This document shows positions 44,237-55,710 of a stretch of 64,000 nt of DNA, piece after piece. The notes below the pieces were generated by a model that ran no database searches, was not told the origin of the DNA, and saw only the letters and a list, made by a program, of their open reading frames with translations. The DNA lies in the NCBI RefSeq assembly GCF_037975245.1, contig NC_092581.1, positions 6,289,501 through 6,353,500 on the forward strand, read 5' to 3'. Position 1 is the stretch's first letter, and every line of letters starts with the position of its first letter. The translations under genes were made by a program, and so were the position numbers. The DNA is from Apostichopus japonicus. Lineage: Eukaryota > Echinodermata > Holothuroidea > Aspidochirotida > Stichopodidae.

Positions 44237-45217
44237 CTGAAAATAAAATAATCATATAGATATCTAAACCAAATAAATTAATCCATACAATACTTTTGTC
44301 TTTTAATAGCGCTCAACTTGACAATCCAATATAAATGTCCATTTTCTGCGTCCTGGATTGTCAACACACAATAACATTATTAAGTGGAAGGTAACAGACA
44401 GTGCAATTTAAGATTAAAAGTCTAAGGAAATGTAAGTCTATATGGTAAATAACCTCACAGCCCAACCACTCCCACCCCCACCCCACCCCACCCATAAAAT
44501 GAATCACAACTACCATCTTGATAGTTTGCTGAGATGAGATTGTGAAATGTATTTATTTTAAATGCATTCTGTAATATTTTAGGATGTCATACGTGGACAA
44601 TGCATTAATCTGTCTTTGTCTTCACTGGCCTCCTTAATCACTGTTTCATTTTGATGAAATCAGGTAGTATGCCTTACCAACATAAAATAATAACTTTTCC
44701 CACAAGTTAATTACATATAAAATGCCCAAACCACTGTGTCAACAACAAACAAAACAGTACAAGTTTATAGGTCTACTAATGTATTGAAATTTCTCGAAAA
44801 TAAGTGTTCTTTGTGGGTTGCAAAAGACCGCATCATTCGCAGTTAAGAACTCGTAATGATACAAAATGTATATCATTTCAATAAATTGAATCCTACCCGC
44901 ACCCCAATCCCTCCTTTCGCCTTAAACAAAGCTATTTCACGGGCATGTATGAACAATCCAACTTTAAAGGGAAATCAAATTTGTCGGTATACTATTTCAT
45001 GTTTGACATCATTTATTCATTTCAACAAAGGGAATTAGCTGATATATTATATCTCACCAACGGAACATGTTATGAAGCTGGTCGTTTCACTAACTCAGTA
45101 TTACATATCTATAATAAATCAAATCAAATTTCGTTATGCTCTAACGTAAGAGGAATGTGGTTTATTTGAAATGATCGATACAGCCTACTTTTTCATAATT
45201 TTATGGTATAGTATTAC
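44237..45217 (-). other. NXPE intron between neurexophilin-like and middle exons
   Basis: A 981-bp intron. It contains a short CCACCCC repeat at 44467-44492 and no coding segment. Confidence 0.8.
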
Positions 45218-45772
45218 CTCTCTTTCATATATGGTGCAAGTTGTTACCTCTTGATGCATCTTGCCAGTATCATCCTTGGTTTCGAATCCTCCTTTATATA
45301 ATGCTTTGACACTTCTACCTCCCTTTATAGTTGGAAGAAACAAAGGGATAGCCTCAGCTGGATGGACCAACAAGACTTGTAAGTCAATTTCACCTTCCCA
45401 TAAAATTCTGAAAATAGCTAAATAAGTTCCATTTTGAAAATCAATGAGATGATCTGCATTTACAGCTGCGTACGGCTTCCCTGAGAATAGTTTAACCCTA
45501 AACATGTCACCTCCGTATGACTTTGATCGATTCAGACTGTCCATGGCTTCGATCTTAACAAATACTCTGTCACAAAGATGATACACATTTTTCTTATCAA
45601 GGACCGTCACTCTTGTGAAATTGGCATGTGTTATGTTATCAACGGAATAAACTGGCACATTTTGGTCAACTTCTTTGTTCGAGTTATAAAATTTGCTGAA
45701 CCAAAATCGATCAAGTGAGTTATAGTCACATCTTGTGATATTATCAACATAGCCGTTGACATCTCCTGTAGT
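45218..45772 (-). CDS. NXPE family protein, neurexophilin-like exon
   Basis: Exon of 555 bp in phase 0 with acceptor CTTACAG (45773-45774) and donor GTAATA (45217). It reads TTGDVNGYVDNITRCDYNSL, VYHLCDRVFVKIEAMDSLNR, YGGDMFRVKLFSGKPYAAVN and YLAIFRILWEGEIDLQVLLV with HPAEAI. This is the Ig-like neurexophilin/filamin-type segment of NXPE (GGD-F-A-L, V-D--NGTY-A-F-LLW-G---V-V-LVHPSEA). Several NxS/T sites (NIT, NGT, NFT) fit a luminal or secreted protein. The three exons give 526 residues against about 550 for family members, so one or more short 5' exons with the signal anchor lie further right and were not found. Confidence 0.92.
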
Positions 45773-45779
45773 CTGTAAG

Positions 45780-46333
45780 ATGAAAAATAAAACAAGAAAA
45801 GGAATAGTAAAACAATGACAATTTAATATTTCATTACCCTCTGTTTACTTTACTGCTATGACTGAGTCCTTACATATGTGACAATGTACATAGAATTAAC
45901 ACTTTGCGGGCAAGCCAAACCGTAATTATAAAATGAATGTGTATAGCAATTGGTATAACAGATATATATTGAATAAATAAAGATCAACACACCAGAAAAA
46001 ATCCTTTTGGGACTCATCAGACAAAGATAGGAATGGAACCTTAGATCTTCGTGACACAGACCTAAGTCCTTATTGGTCACAGTTATTGTACTGGTGTGAA
46101 TGCGTATTACTGGCTATGTATATCTGTCAATGTATTATTCACGTGTTACAATTAGACAGAGTGCACCTCGGGTGTGTTAATCTGAGGATTATGACTTATT
46201 TGGACATTTTGTATATCTACATTTTCTGATGACGTTGTTGGTTGATTTACATATATTGGCAAGACCTAAAATAGTAGGATATCTAACGGAAAGGCACGGT
46301 TACGCGAAACGTATATGACTTCCCACTAACACA
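45780..46333. other. 5' side of the NXPE gene, no exon recognised
   Basis: Likely intron or upstream region of the NXPE gene. No signal-peptide exon could be identified. Confidence 0.4.
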
Positions 46334-46341
46334 GTAATTGA

Positions 46342-47155
46342 CATGGGCGGCGATCCTGGGGGGGAAGGGGGGATATATCCCCCCCATGAAAATGGGTGGA
46401 GGGGATGTAATACACCATATCCCCCCCACCAAATGCCAGGGATAAGAATATTTTCATGCCTACATTTATGCATCATGGCTTCATTTCTCGCCTACCATAA
46501 ACGCAGTGCGATCTTTTCAAATAAACCATCTTTATAAAGCAAGAATAGTTGACTGTAGGCTTCACTGGCCCTATAACAACAAAATGTATATATTATTTCC
46601 CCACGGTATTGATATAGTACATATATGCACCCTCATAGTATTCATATGGGCCCTATAGTAGGCCTACACACGTACATGTTCCCTCGAATAGCTGAGAATC
46701 TCATGTTACCAGGATAATGCTTAATACACGTTTCACCTGGATGCCCTAGCAATCGGTACCTAGGAATGTAACTATGTTTAATTGTGTATTGCATGTGTAT
46801 AGGCCTATAATAGCCTGAGGCCATTTTCTTCATCGAATAATATAAAAGAGCTCTCGAACATTCTAACGTACCGCCTGAAACAAGATTGACAGGGGCAATT
46901 TTCCCAAAATAACACTCGAAATTAAAAAAAAGTATTTTGGATCCTGATTATGAGATATTTCGGACATGATATCCCTATTTTAAAGTTGGGTATATGCCGC
47001 TTGGAAACCTTGGGAAGTGCCGTTTCCGGCCATCTAGAGGGTTTGTAAATCTCCAAATTTTCTTGTACGCTTCGCGCCAACTCACGGTGGCGCTACGCTT
47101 AGATAGTCAAAAAGGTCATATCCCCCCCACTCGGAAGTACGGATCGCCGCCCATG
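46342..47155 (-). mobile_element. hAT-like MITE family A, copy 2
   Basis: Ends CATGGGCGGCGATCC and its complement, flanked by a perfect 8-bp target duplication GTAATTGA (46334-46341 and 47156-47163). It is homologous over its whole length, in reverse orientation, to the copy at 21051-21894, with shared blocks such as ATGCATAAATGTAGGCATGA and ATAGGCCTATACACATGCAA. It is 814 bp against 844; the differences are small indels and the length of G runs. No coding capacity. Confidence 0.95.
47003..47107 (-). repeat. Shared structured MITE core, copy B
   Basis: Reverse-complement copy of the core at 21104-21203. The GCGCCA/TGGCGC and GCCG-GAAA-CGGC hairpins are both intact. Confidence 0.85.
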
Positions 47156-47383
47156 GTAATTGATACCTAGGCCTAGCTTAAAATATTTCCTGAAATTCGG
47201 ATCAAATCCGTCCAGAGGAAAACACGCCTTGATTAAAGTCGGCTTTTCTCAAGATTTGAATTTCAAAGCGGCTGACTGGTGGTCGAACGCATAAAACAAT
47301 CCACAAAAGTGTTTATGTCGTCTGTAACTCAACAAACTGATACATTATTTATTGTGTTTATAAGACAGAGACATAAATCAGCT

Positions 47384-47767
47384 CAGTGGCGGAGCGTCCA
47401 TACAGTCAGGGGGAGGATGCCCCCCCGCCCTGACGGACTCAAATGGACTGCTGGCGCCCTTTTCAGCTCTTTACCACTTTTTACTTATTCGCGATTATTG
47501 ACTTTTTTATTGCGCTCTCATCTACTTATTGACATTTGTCACATTTTGTTGGTGTAATTTGGCGATGACACCTATTTATTCTTCGTTTATCTGCAAATTA
47601 GCCAGGCCCGGAAATGCTCATTTCCGGCGATCTAGAGAGTATCTTTACTCAAAAATTGTCTGTACGCTCCGCGCCAACCAGTGGTGGCGCTCCGCTTAGA
47701 TAGTGTCGAAAGCGCCCCTACAGACCATTCTCGACCCCCCTGACCAATACCCCTAGCTGCGCCACTG
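47384..47767 (-). mobile_element. 384-bp MITE family B (CAGTGGCG ends)
   Basis: Ends CAGTGGCG/CGCCACTG (imperfect further in), flanked by ATCAGCT at 47377-47383 and 47768-47774, a 7-bp direct repeat. Its right half holds a copy of the structured core otherwise seen in family A and in the element at 61423. Its other internal sequence is unrelated to family A. No coding capacity. Confidence 0.85.
47610..47704 (-). repeat. Shared structured MITE core, copy C
   Basis: On the minus strand it matches TAGATAGT-type start through CGGAGCGCCACCACTGGTTG and GCGCGGAGCGTACA to the CTAGAtCGCCGGAAATG end. The first hairpin is kept; the second is altered. Confidence 0.8.
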
Positions 47768-48034
47768 ATCAGCTTGTGAGTTTCGTGCTAGACAGCTAGT
47801 GTTATGTTACGGAATGTGACTCCCGGTACCGTCGTATAGAAGGTACAGAATACTGAACATGCTCCGGACTTGATTAAATGTTGGATCAAATTGTTGCTGT
47901 ACTATAAAGCAAATTAATTTACATATTTAGAGTAGGAATATTATAGCAGAAGATGAGTTTCATGCTTACCTACTCCCATTTTTCAGGAAGAGTTATGCAT
48001 GACTTGCTAATTCCAAACTACTGTAGAGAGTATT

Positions 48035-48270
48035 GTACCTCCCCCCTCCTTCTCCCCTTGTCCCCCCCCCTCCCCATCACTCCTCTTTTCATAGATCTCT
48101 TCCACTCTTTTTTCTCCACACCTTTCTGTCTTTGTCCTTCTCCAGTTTATTCCCTACCCCATTCCCTTAATCCTCTCTTTGTCCCTCCACTGTTTATCTC
48201 CTACCTCTCCTCTTCCCCTGTTGGTTTCTTTCTTTCTTCTCTCCATCCCTTGTCTACTAATCCCCTTACA
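48035..48270 (+). repeat. Pyrimidine (C/T)-rich tract
   Basis: About 235 bp almost entirely C and T on the plus strand. It creates a long Pro/Ser/Leu-rich reading frame (47953-48432) that I regard as an artefact of composition. Confidence 0.85.
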
Positions 48271-48355
48271 TCTATCTCTTTGTGTTCACCATGCTCAACC
48301 TGTCTGTATTCTGTGCGTGTTTTTGTCCCTTCTGTTACTGTTACTTGTCATTTAG

Positions 48356-48398
48356 CCTTTGAAGAAGATCCTGCTAGGATCGAAACGTCAGGCCAACT
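48356..48398 (+). ncRNA. Hammerhead-ribozyme-like motif
   Basis: The sequence around TTGAAGAAGATCC-TGCTA-GGATCGAAACGTC has the core arrangement of a hammerhead: a CTGANGA-like box (here TTGAAGA), a stem II of five pairs (GATCC/GGATC) with loop TGCTA, GAAA, and GTC at the cleavage position. Minimal hammerheads with GAAACGTC ends occur in Penelope-like and related retroelements. The first box has T instead of C, so activity is doubtful. An AT-rich, A/T-tail-like stretch follows at 48452. Confidence 0.45.
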
Positions 48399-48479
48399 TA
48401 CTTTTACACATTCTCTTACACAGGCTCTCTAGTGGATAAACAGTTCGCTAACAGTTTTATTTTATTTTCATTTTATTAT

Positions 48480-50200
48480 TAAACCAGACAACAAAACTGC
48501 TGTGCGGTTTCGATGATGCTACATGAATAATCTTATATGAATGTGACACCAATTAGGCTGTAGGATATAGCCAGGGTGAAAAACATACTTCAATCCAAGT
48601 AGCACAGCAAACAGCACTGAGATATGACAAACAATATTCACATTGGCTGCTGATGACCCAGATGGAAAAGTTGATTGTATTCAGGATTCAGATTGATCTC
48701 TACCAAAGACAACAGGCTTCTTATCAGGCCTCGACAAATATGTTTTAAAGTACTCTATTGGCGAACGTGACAAAAAACTACTCCCAAAGCGCAAAATTCA
48801 CTCGCTACTATGATCCCTGTTCAAGTCTCCATAATACAGATCTACAACATCAATAAGTTTCTGTGAACAAAGGTTAGGCACTTAGGCAGATACGTAGTGC
48901 TACGAAATTGCACATTGGAACATTTTGTTTCGGTGTAGTATAAAATTTAAACTTTTTTCCACCAAAAGTAAGTCATAAACAAAGTCAAACATGTCGCAGA
49001 ATCATAAATAAGCAGCTAGGCTTACTGAGGTGTCTCAAACAATTTAAAAAAAAAACATTTGCAAAAATACCTGCGAAGATAGCTTGGCTTCTGTTACATT
49101 ATTGCTCCTCTAGTACTAGGCAGGTGTGCGCGAGTCCTAAGCCTATACAGTACCTCATTGCTACTTTGAACCGCTAATCGATTAGCGCGATTTGTACATT
49201 TTCCCAATTATTTATCTTGTCTTTTAGCTGCAGATTGGTGCGCTGTTACTCCATTAAACTGCCTAAATAAAAGCGATATTTTACACACTGAAAATCTAAG
49301 GTTGAAAGAGCATCTTTCTTCCACACGCAATCGGTGTTGAGTGAAAATCTTTGCAAAAAAATCCTAACAGCAATAACAACAAACTTGTCTCAAAACTCCT
49401 TAAATTGTTGTATATTTTTCGAATTATAACTGATGGCATGTAGGAAATGCATTAAGAAATAATTTAGGATATGTTTGGCCACCTTAAATGAATTGGTTTC
49501 GGACACGAAACATATTTAACAATTCGTATTGTTAGTTGTCTATCTGCATTATACTCTACTGTGCAGGGATTGCCTGCGCAGAACCAAGCCGTCGTGATAT
49601 CGACGTTTAATAATTTCTTTAATTGATTGAGATATTAATATATGAACACAACATATGTATGAATGCCTTTAAAACACACTACGTACTTCGTAAGCTCAAA
49701 CCGTTCCCTAAATTGTTTTTGCTGCATGTTTGTAAATGCTCCAAGTTTGTGAACAATCTCCGCATATGAAAACTTCCCGTACGTAATGCACGTGCAGGTA
49801 GCGAACCAATGTACACAGTTAATTCGCATTGAGATCGGTCATTGATACAAATGTAACTAGGCGACAGTTACTTTTCTTAAGCGGCTACTTGTCATTACCC
49901 CCAACGTAACCACGACGAAAGTTTTTTACCTGGCAGTGAATCTCGACATTTGCGAAATACGAAGGAAAATTTCCAATAGCACCGCTCTATGTTCAAAGAG
50001 TACACCTTTATGCACACCGTGTGTGTAGCGAAATTATGCAGCTTAGCGACACGATGAAGCCTACGGAACTTTGAGCGTGAGTTTTGAATCGATTCTACGG
50101 TTGCCCATCAGCTTATTTCTAATTGCCAACAGTATCCTATTCTTCCTATGAGGCGTAACACACATGTTATCTAAAAGGCTGGTCGTTGAGAGATACGGTA
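48480..50200. other. No gene recognised
   Basis: AT-rich with frames under 75 codons. No element ends or RNA genes can be supported. Confidence 0.35.
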
Positions 50201-50204
50201 AATT

Positions 50205-50485
50205 ATAAAACAAGGTTTCCACAATTTGGCCTCTGCTGACTCCAAATGACCTTTGACCTATAGGCTTCTTGTACTGAAAGTGTCACAACTACATACTAAA
50301 TATGAGATTGGTCCAATGTTCCCTTCCTGAGATATCGTGTTGACAAGGTTTTTCACAATTTGACCCCTGGTGAGCCCAAATGACCGTTTCTAAAAACAAT
50401 AGGCGTCTGCTACTCAATGTGGTACACCTACTCACCAGATATGAGATTGGTCCAAGATTCCCTTCTTGAGACATCGTGTTTACAA
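50205..50485. repeat. Two-copy direct repeat of about 140 bp
   Basis: Copies at about 50208-50341 and 50343-50481 share ACAAGGTTTYYCACAATTTG, CCAAATGACC, TATGAGATTGGTCCAA and TTCCCTTCYTGAGAYATCGT. The first contains TGACCTTTGACCT (50249), a perfect DR1 arrangement of nuclear-receptor half-sites on the minus strand. A second DR1 lies at 53429. Both look repeat-borne. Confidence 0.75.
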
Positions 50486-50619
50486 GCAAGGCGCCGCACA
50501 CCCGCGCACACCCATCCGAATATGTGACTGCATAGGTTACGATTATCATTGAAACAAAAAACTGCTTCTTCTCGTACAGTGTTTGATGGATTTAGATGAA
50601 ACTTGGACACAATGATCCT

Positions 50620-50641
50620 TGGATGGGGGGGGGGGGGGGGC
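50620..50641. repeat. Poly-G tract
   Basis: An unbroken run of at least 17 G after GGAT. Such runs occur repeatedly in this window next to small-element ends. Confidence 0.95.
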
Positions 50642-50699
50642 ATCAGAGTTGTTAGGGAAATTGGGTCAAAGGTCCATCCAGGGATCAATAAAGGCCATT

Positions 50700-51395
50700 G
50701 TTTGCAAATCTACAAAATGCTCCTCGTCCTACATAATTAAATGGAATAATCAAAGTTCACATATTAATGGTTCATAACATTTGTTCAGGAATTATTTTTG
50801 TCAAAGGTCACCTGTACTGTTCAGTTTCAACCATTACCTTTCACAATGTCAAGATTTTTGTTGCCAAAGAAAGTTGACGAGACAGTGGTTGTATTATGGT
50901 TGTTTTTAAGCAGCTGTTTATGATGATTGTTCGTTAGTGCAATAAATGTATATTATCTGTCATCAACGGAGGAAACTAACTTTCTTACTGCTTTTTGTTT
51001 GTAAATAATTCTGCAAACAGGTGTAATTGGGGTAAAGATTGATTTTTTATGTGACAAATGGAATGACAGTAGAAGTGTTTATGTACTTTTAGCCGCAGGG
51101 AAACTCCTTTGACAATATGTTATAGAAGTGATGGGGATAATGAATTACCAGCTCGATTAGCCTGAAACATAGGTTTTGATAGATATTCAGATTTGGAGGA
51201 TTGCTGTGCTGTTTTTCTCCTGCCATTCATATTTCTTTGTAAGTCTTCAGAGCTGATGCTGAAGTATGAAAGCAGGGAGGAGGAAAAAGTCAGATTTTCC
51301 TGGTACTTTTTATTACCTCCCAAATACCAAGTAATATGAGGTACATTCTCTAAACTTAAGAACCAATTAAAGAGATACATGCGATGATAAAGAAA
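50700..51395. other. No gene recognised
   Basis: A 99-codon frame on the minus strand (51419-51120) begins inside the satellite array and has no family similarity. Confidence 0.35.
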
Positions 51396-51396
51396 T

Positions 51397-53278
51397 GCAG
51401 AGATGGGACAGCACATCAACGTACGTTATACTGGTGTGGTAACGTAGAGATGGGAGAGCACATCGACGTACGTTATACTGGTGTGGTAACGTAGAGATGG
51501 GAGAGCACATCGACGTACGTTATACTGGTGTGGTAACGTAGAGATGGGACAGCACATCGACGTACGTTATACTGGTGTGGTAACGTAGAGATGGGAGAGC
51601 ACATCGACGTACGTTATACTGGTGTGGTAACGTAGAGATGGGAGAGCACATCGACGTACGTTATACTGGTGTGGTAACGTAGAGATGGGACAGCACATCG
51701 ACGTACGTTATACTGGTGTGGTAACGTAGAGATGGGACAGCACATCAACGTACGTTATACTGGTGTGGTAACGTAGAGATGGGAGAGCACATCGACGTAC
51801 GTTATACTGGTGTGGTAACGTAGAGATGGGAGAGCACATCGACGTACGTTATACTGGTGTGGTAACGTAGAGATGGGACAGCACATCGACGTACGTTATA
51901 CTGGTGTGGTAACGTAGAGGTGGGACAGCACATCGACGTACGTTATACTGGTATGGTACCGTAGAGATGGGACATCACATCGACGTACGTTATACTGGTG
52001 TGGTAACGTAGAGGTGGGACAGCACATCAACGTACGTTATACTGGTGTGGTAACGTAGAGATGGGAGAGCACATCGACGTACGTTATACTGGTGTGGTAA
52101 CGTAGAGATGGGACAGCACATCGACGTACGTTATACTGGTGTGGTAACGTAGAGGTGGGGCAGCACATCAACGTACGTTATACTGGTATGGTACCGTAGA
52201 GATGGGACAGCACATCGACGTACGTTATACTGGTGTGGTAACGTAGAGATGGGACAGCACATCAACGTACGTTATACTGGTGTGGTAACGTAGAGGTGGG
52301 GCAGCACATCAGCGTACGTTATACTGGTGTGGTAACGTAGAGATGGGACAGCACATCGACGTACGTTATACTGGTGTGGTAACGTAGAGATGGGACAGCA
52401 CATCGACGTACGTTATACTGGTGTGGTAACGTAGAGGTGGGACAGCACATCAACGTACGTTATACTGGTGTGGTAACGTAGAGATAGGACAGAACCTCAA
52501 CGTACGTTATACTGTTGTGGTAACGTAGAGATGGGACAGCACATCGACGTACGTTATACTGGTGTGGTAACGTAGAGATAGGACAGAACCTCAACGTACG
52601 TTATACTGCTGTGGTAACGTAGAGATAGGACAGAACCTCAACGTACGTTATACTGTTGTGGTAACGTAGAGATGGGACAGCACATCAACGTACGTTATAC
52701 TGGTGTGGTAACGTAGAGATGGGACAGCACATCGACGTACGTTATACTGGTGTGGTAACGTAGAGATAGGACAGAACATCAACGTACGTTATACTGTTGT
52801 GGTAACGTAGAGACGGGACAGCACATCGACGTACGTTATACTGGTGTGGTAACGTAGAGATGGGACAGCACATCGACGTACGTTATACTGGTGTGGTAAC
52901 GTAGAGATCGGACAGCACATCGACGTACGTTATACTGGTATGGTTACGTAGAGACGGGACAGCACATCGACGTACGTTATACTGGTATGGTTACGTAGAG
53001 ATGGGACAGCACATCGACGTACGTTATACTGGTGTGGTAACGTAGAGATGGGACAGCACATCGACGTACGTTATACTGGTGTGGTAACGTAGAGATGGGA
53101 CAGCACATCAACGTACGTTATACTGGTGTGGTAACGTAGAGATGGGACAGCACATCGACGTACGTTACACTGGTGTGGTAACGTAGAGATGGGACAGCAC
53201 ATCCACGTACGTTATACTGGTGTGGTAACGTAGAGATGGGACAGCACATCAACGTACGTTATACTGGTGTGGTAACGT
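51397..53278. repeat. 47-bp tandem array, about 40 copies
   Basis: Head-to-tail units of 47 bp containing GTACGTTATACTGGTGTGGT, AACGTAGAGATGGGACAGCA and CATCRAC. Copies are close to identical. Variants include GAGAGCAC or GACAGCAC, GAGGTGGG, GATAGGACAGAACCTC and CTGGTATGGTACC. The array starts with a partial unit and stops abruptly after GGTAACGTTAC. Each unit carries the palindrome ACGTACGT. 47 is not a multiple of three, so it is not protein-coding. Confidence 0.97.
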
Positions 53279-53289
53279 TACTTTTTCTT

Positions 53290-54020
53290 GACAGGACTGA
53301 TTTTGAACCTCTAGTGTGTGTATTTATAAGTTTTGTTCATGATGATTCATAATAAAATGAAATCCCTGTGTGGAGAAGTATTTTAAAGGATTTAACCTTT
53401 GGCCACTAGTGACCTTAAGTGACCTTTGACCTACTTTTCATACACATGCATGAAATTCCCTAACCAGCCCTACAACTTTTTTACAATTTTGACTCCCATC
53501 TGTAAATAAACTTTCAAATTGTTGACCGAAGGATATAGATAGGAGTGAAGGATTGAATAAGTGAGTGATAGATACATTCTATAAGCCTGTTCAGCTAAAG
53601 ATGGACATAATGTCAGTCATCAGGAAATAAATGATTTTGTAAGGCTTAAAATGTTATGTATAGGGTGACAGGGATACTGTCATAAATGACTAGTTAACCG
53701 GTACGTAAACAAATGTTTTACATGTTGAATGAATTTTCACAAGAGTATAGTTTGTTCGCTTCCACTGCAGGATGCGACTCCTTGCCTCCTGTGGAAGTGT
53801 GAGAGCCCACTTTTTTTCTGATACTAGCAGGAGAAGAGTTTGGAGAAACATGAAATATATGTGAAGGAATAGCTACCCTGGTTACTGCGTGAATACTGCG
53901 TGATAACTGATACTAGCAGGAGAAGATGGATCGACCAGCGGGTTCACAATATACTTCTATCAAGGTTTAGAAAAACGGCCCCATCGAGCCATGTGAATAA
54001 TTTTTAGAAATATGTCAAGG
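53290..54020. other. No gene recognised
   Basis: Contains a DR1-like TGACCTTTGACCT at 53429 and two copies of CTGATACTAGCAGGAGAAGA (53818, 53908). No coding signal. Confidence 0.4.
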
Positions 54021-54889
54021 AAAATTGAGAGGCTTAAAGATTTTTTTAAAACATAATATATAAGAATTTCACCAAAAATTAAGGAAGAAATTAATCTGTT
54101 ATCAAACGCGGTTTTTGTTGTGATTACTGTAGCCTACTGTATGGAGCGTGGGTTATGTCGCAAGCTGCATTTGCGAAGATAACGTCACGTTCTCTTCTGT
54201 TCAAAGTATATTTGAATATCCATTTAATATCCGATTAAAAAATCGTTCCTCTGTTAAACGCAACACTAGCGTTCTCATATTTTAAATACATATTTTGAAA
54301 ATTATTTTCGTTTTGTAAGAGTTACTTGTAAGGGCTACAAGACAATTCTTTTAACAGGTTAGCACTAGGATTATGTTAGGGCTAGATCGGTCCATAAACC
54401 GTAGCTTTAGGCCTGAGTACCCGGGTACCCGAACGAACATTCGGGTACGCGAATCGAAAACGCACAAAACGGGTACCCGTTCTCTTGGGAAAAACGGCGT
54501 AACTGCTACGCTGTAAGGTATGCATGTGTTGATTAATCAAGGCACGCGAATACGGAAGATAAATTTCATGAAATAAGTTTCTTGTAGTGTAGATGGTTGT
54601 TTTAATTACTTACTATTTCAACTTGTAGCCATTCTTAATTATTCTTTTCGTGTGTGGATAAATCATTCAACACCGAAAACGAAAATATTATACCGGTGAA
54701 AACTACTCAAAATTGAAACCTTCAATCCATCACAACTGCAACAGTATACTCAAAGTACTACATTCCCATTCAAAACATAGCACTACCTTCCAAACAATTG
54801 CCTATTTGCAGCTAATTGAAAGTTGTAAACAAGGCTACGCAAAGTGGGTGTGTGTGTGTTTGTTTTTTGTTCTTTTTCCTTTTAAAACC

Positions 54890-55080
54890 GATGGTTAGGC
54901 ATGATTTCCTTATTGACTTAGTGTGGTGTTAGACTACCATGTGGTCGAAGATAGCAATAATTAAAGCATTCCATGGATATTTTAGTTCCAGCTAACTGCG
55001 TCACAATTTGAGCGAATAAACAGATGGTTAGGTTAGATTTACTCTTTGTGATTTGAGGCTACCATGTGGTCGAAGATTTT
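54890..55080. repeat. Direct repeat (GATGGTTAGG ... CTACCATGTGGTCGAAGAT)
   Basis: Two diverged copies, at about 54889-54950 and 55023-55077, both begin GATGGTTAGG and end CTACCATGTGGTCGAAGAT. Confidence 0.75.
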
Positions 55081-55710
55081 TGGGGATTTTACGCAAACAT
55101 AGTTTTTGCTCGTGTCTTTGTTGTTATCAAGTAGCTAGCTCTGGTAGTCCATAGCAAGTGCTTTCCTCTAGATGTCATAGTTGTAGCTACTGTATGCGTG
55201 CATGCGTAAATATTGAAATTGTCAAAATTATTATTTTCATTCATTTAATTCATAGAAGGAAAGACTTGCAATGACATTTACGGGATGTTAAGATGGACTA
55301 TATAGACGGGATAACAAAACAAAATCGCAAGTGGGTTTTTGCTAAACGTTTATTCCAAATGTTATCGTTTAGCGATGAATCGCTACACGGTCACAGCCGT
55401 AATGTAGTTTTAATTCAAGTTTAGAGCGAAGTTTATTACGGGAATTCCCGTCTTGGCAACTTTTGACATGCGGGATTTCAAATCAAAGTGCGGGAATCGC
55501 GCAATCGCGCGGCTAATGCGAATCCAGGATCTTCGTTAAAGAAGCAGTCGGAAGTAATTTTATACAAGTTTTCTTTATTTCATGTGCATCTGCATTATTC
55601 TTTATGATACATCAAAACAGGAAATTCAGTTGTTCATATCAGGAGTATCGATTGAAAACGTTTACTTCGGAGGTGTAATGTAATGTGGCATAGTAATCGG
55701 CCATTTATCC

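Noticed and set aside
47953-48432. 159-codon Pro/Ser/Leu-rich reading frame
   Set aside because: It is mostly the translation of a C/T-rich tract and its end is the hammerhead-like repeat; no protein family features.
51397-53278. CRISPR-like array
   Set aside because: Units are contiguous 47-mers without unique spacers, in a eukaryotic context; a tandem satellite explains it.
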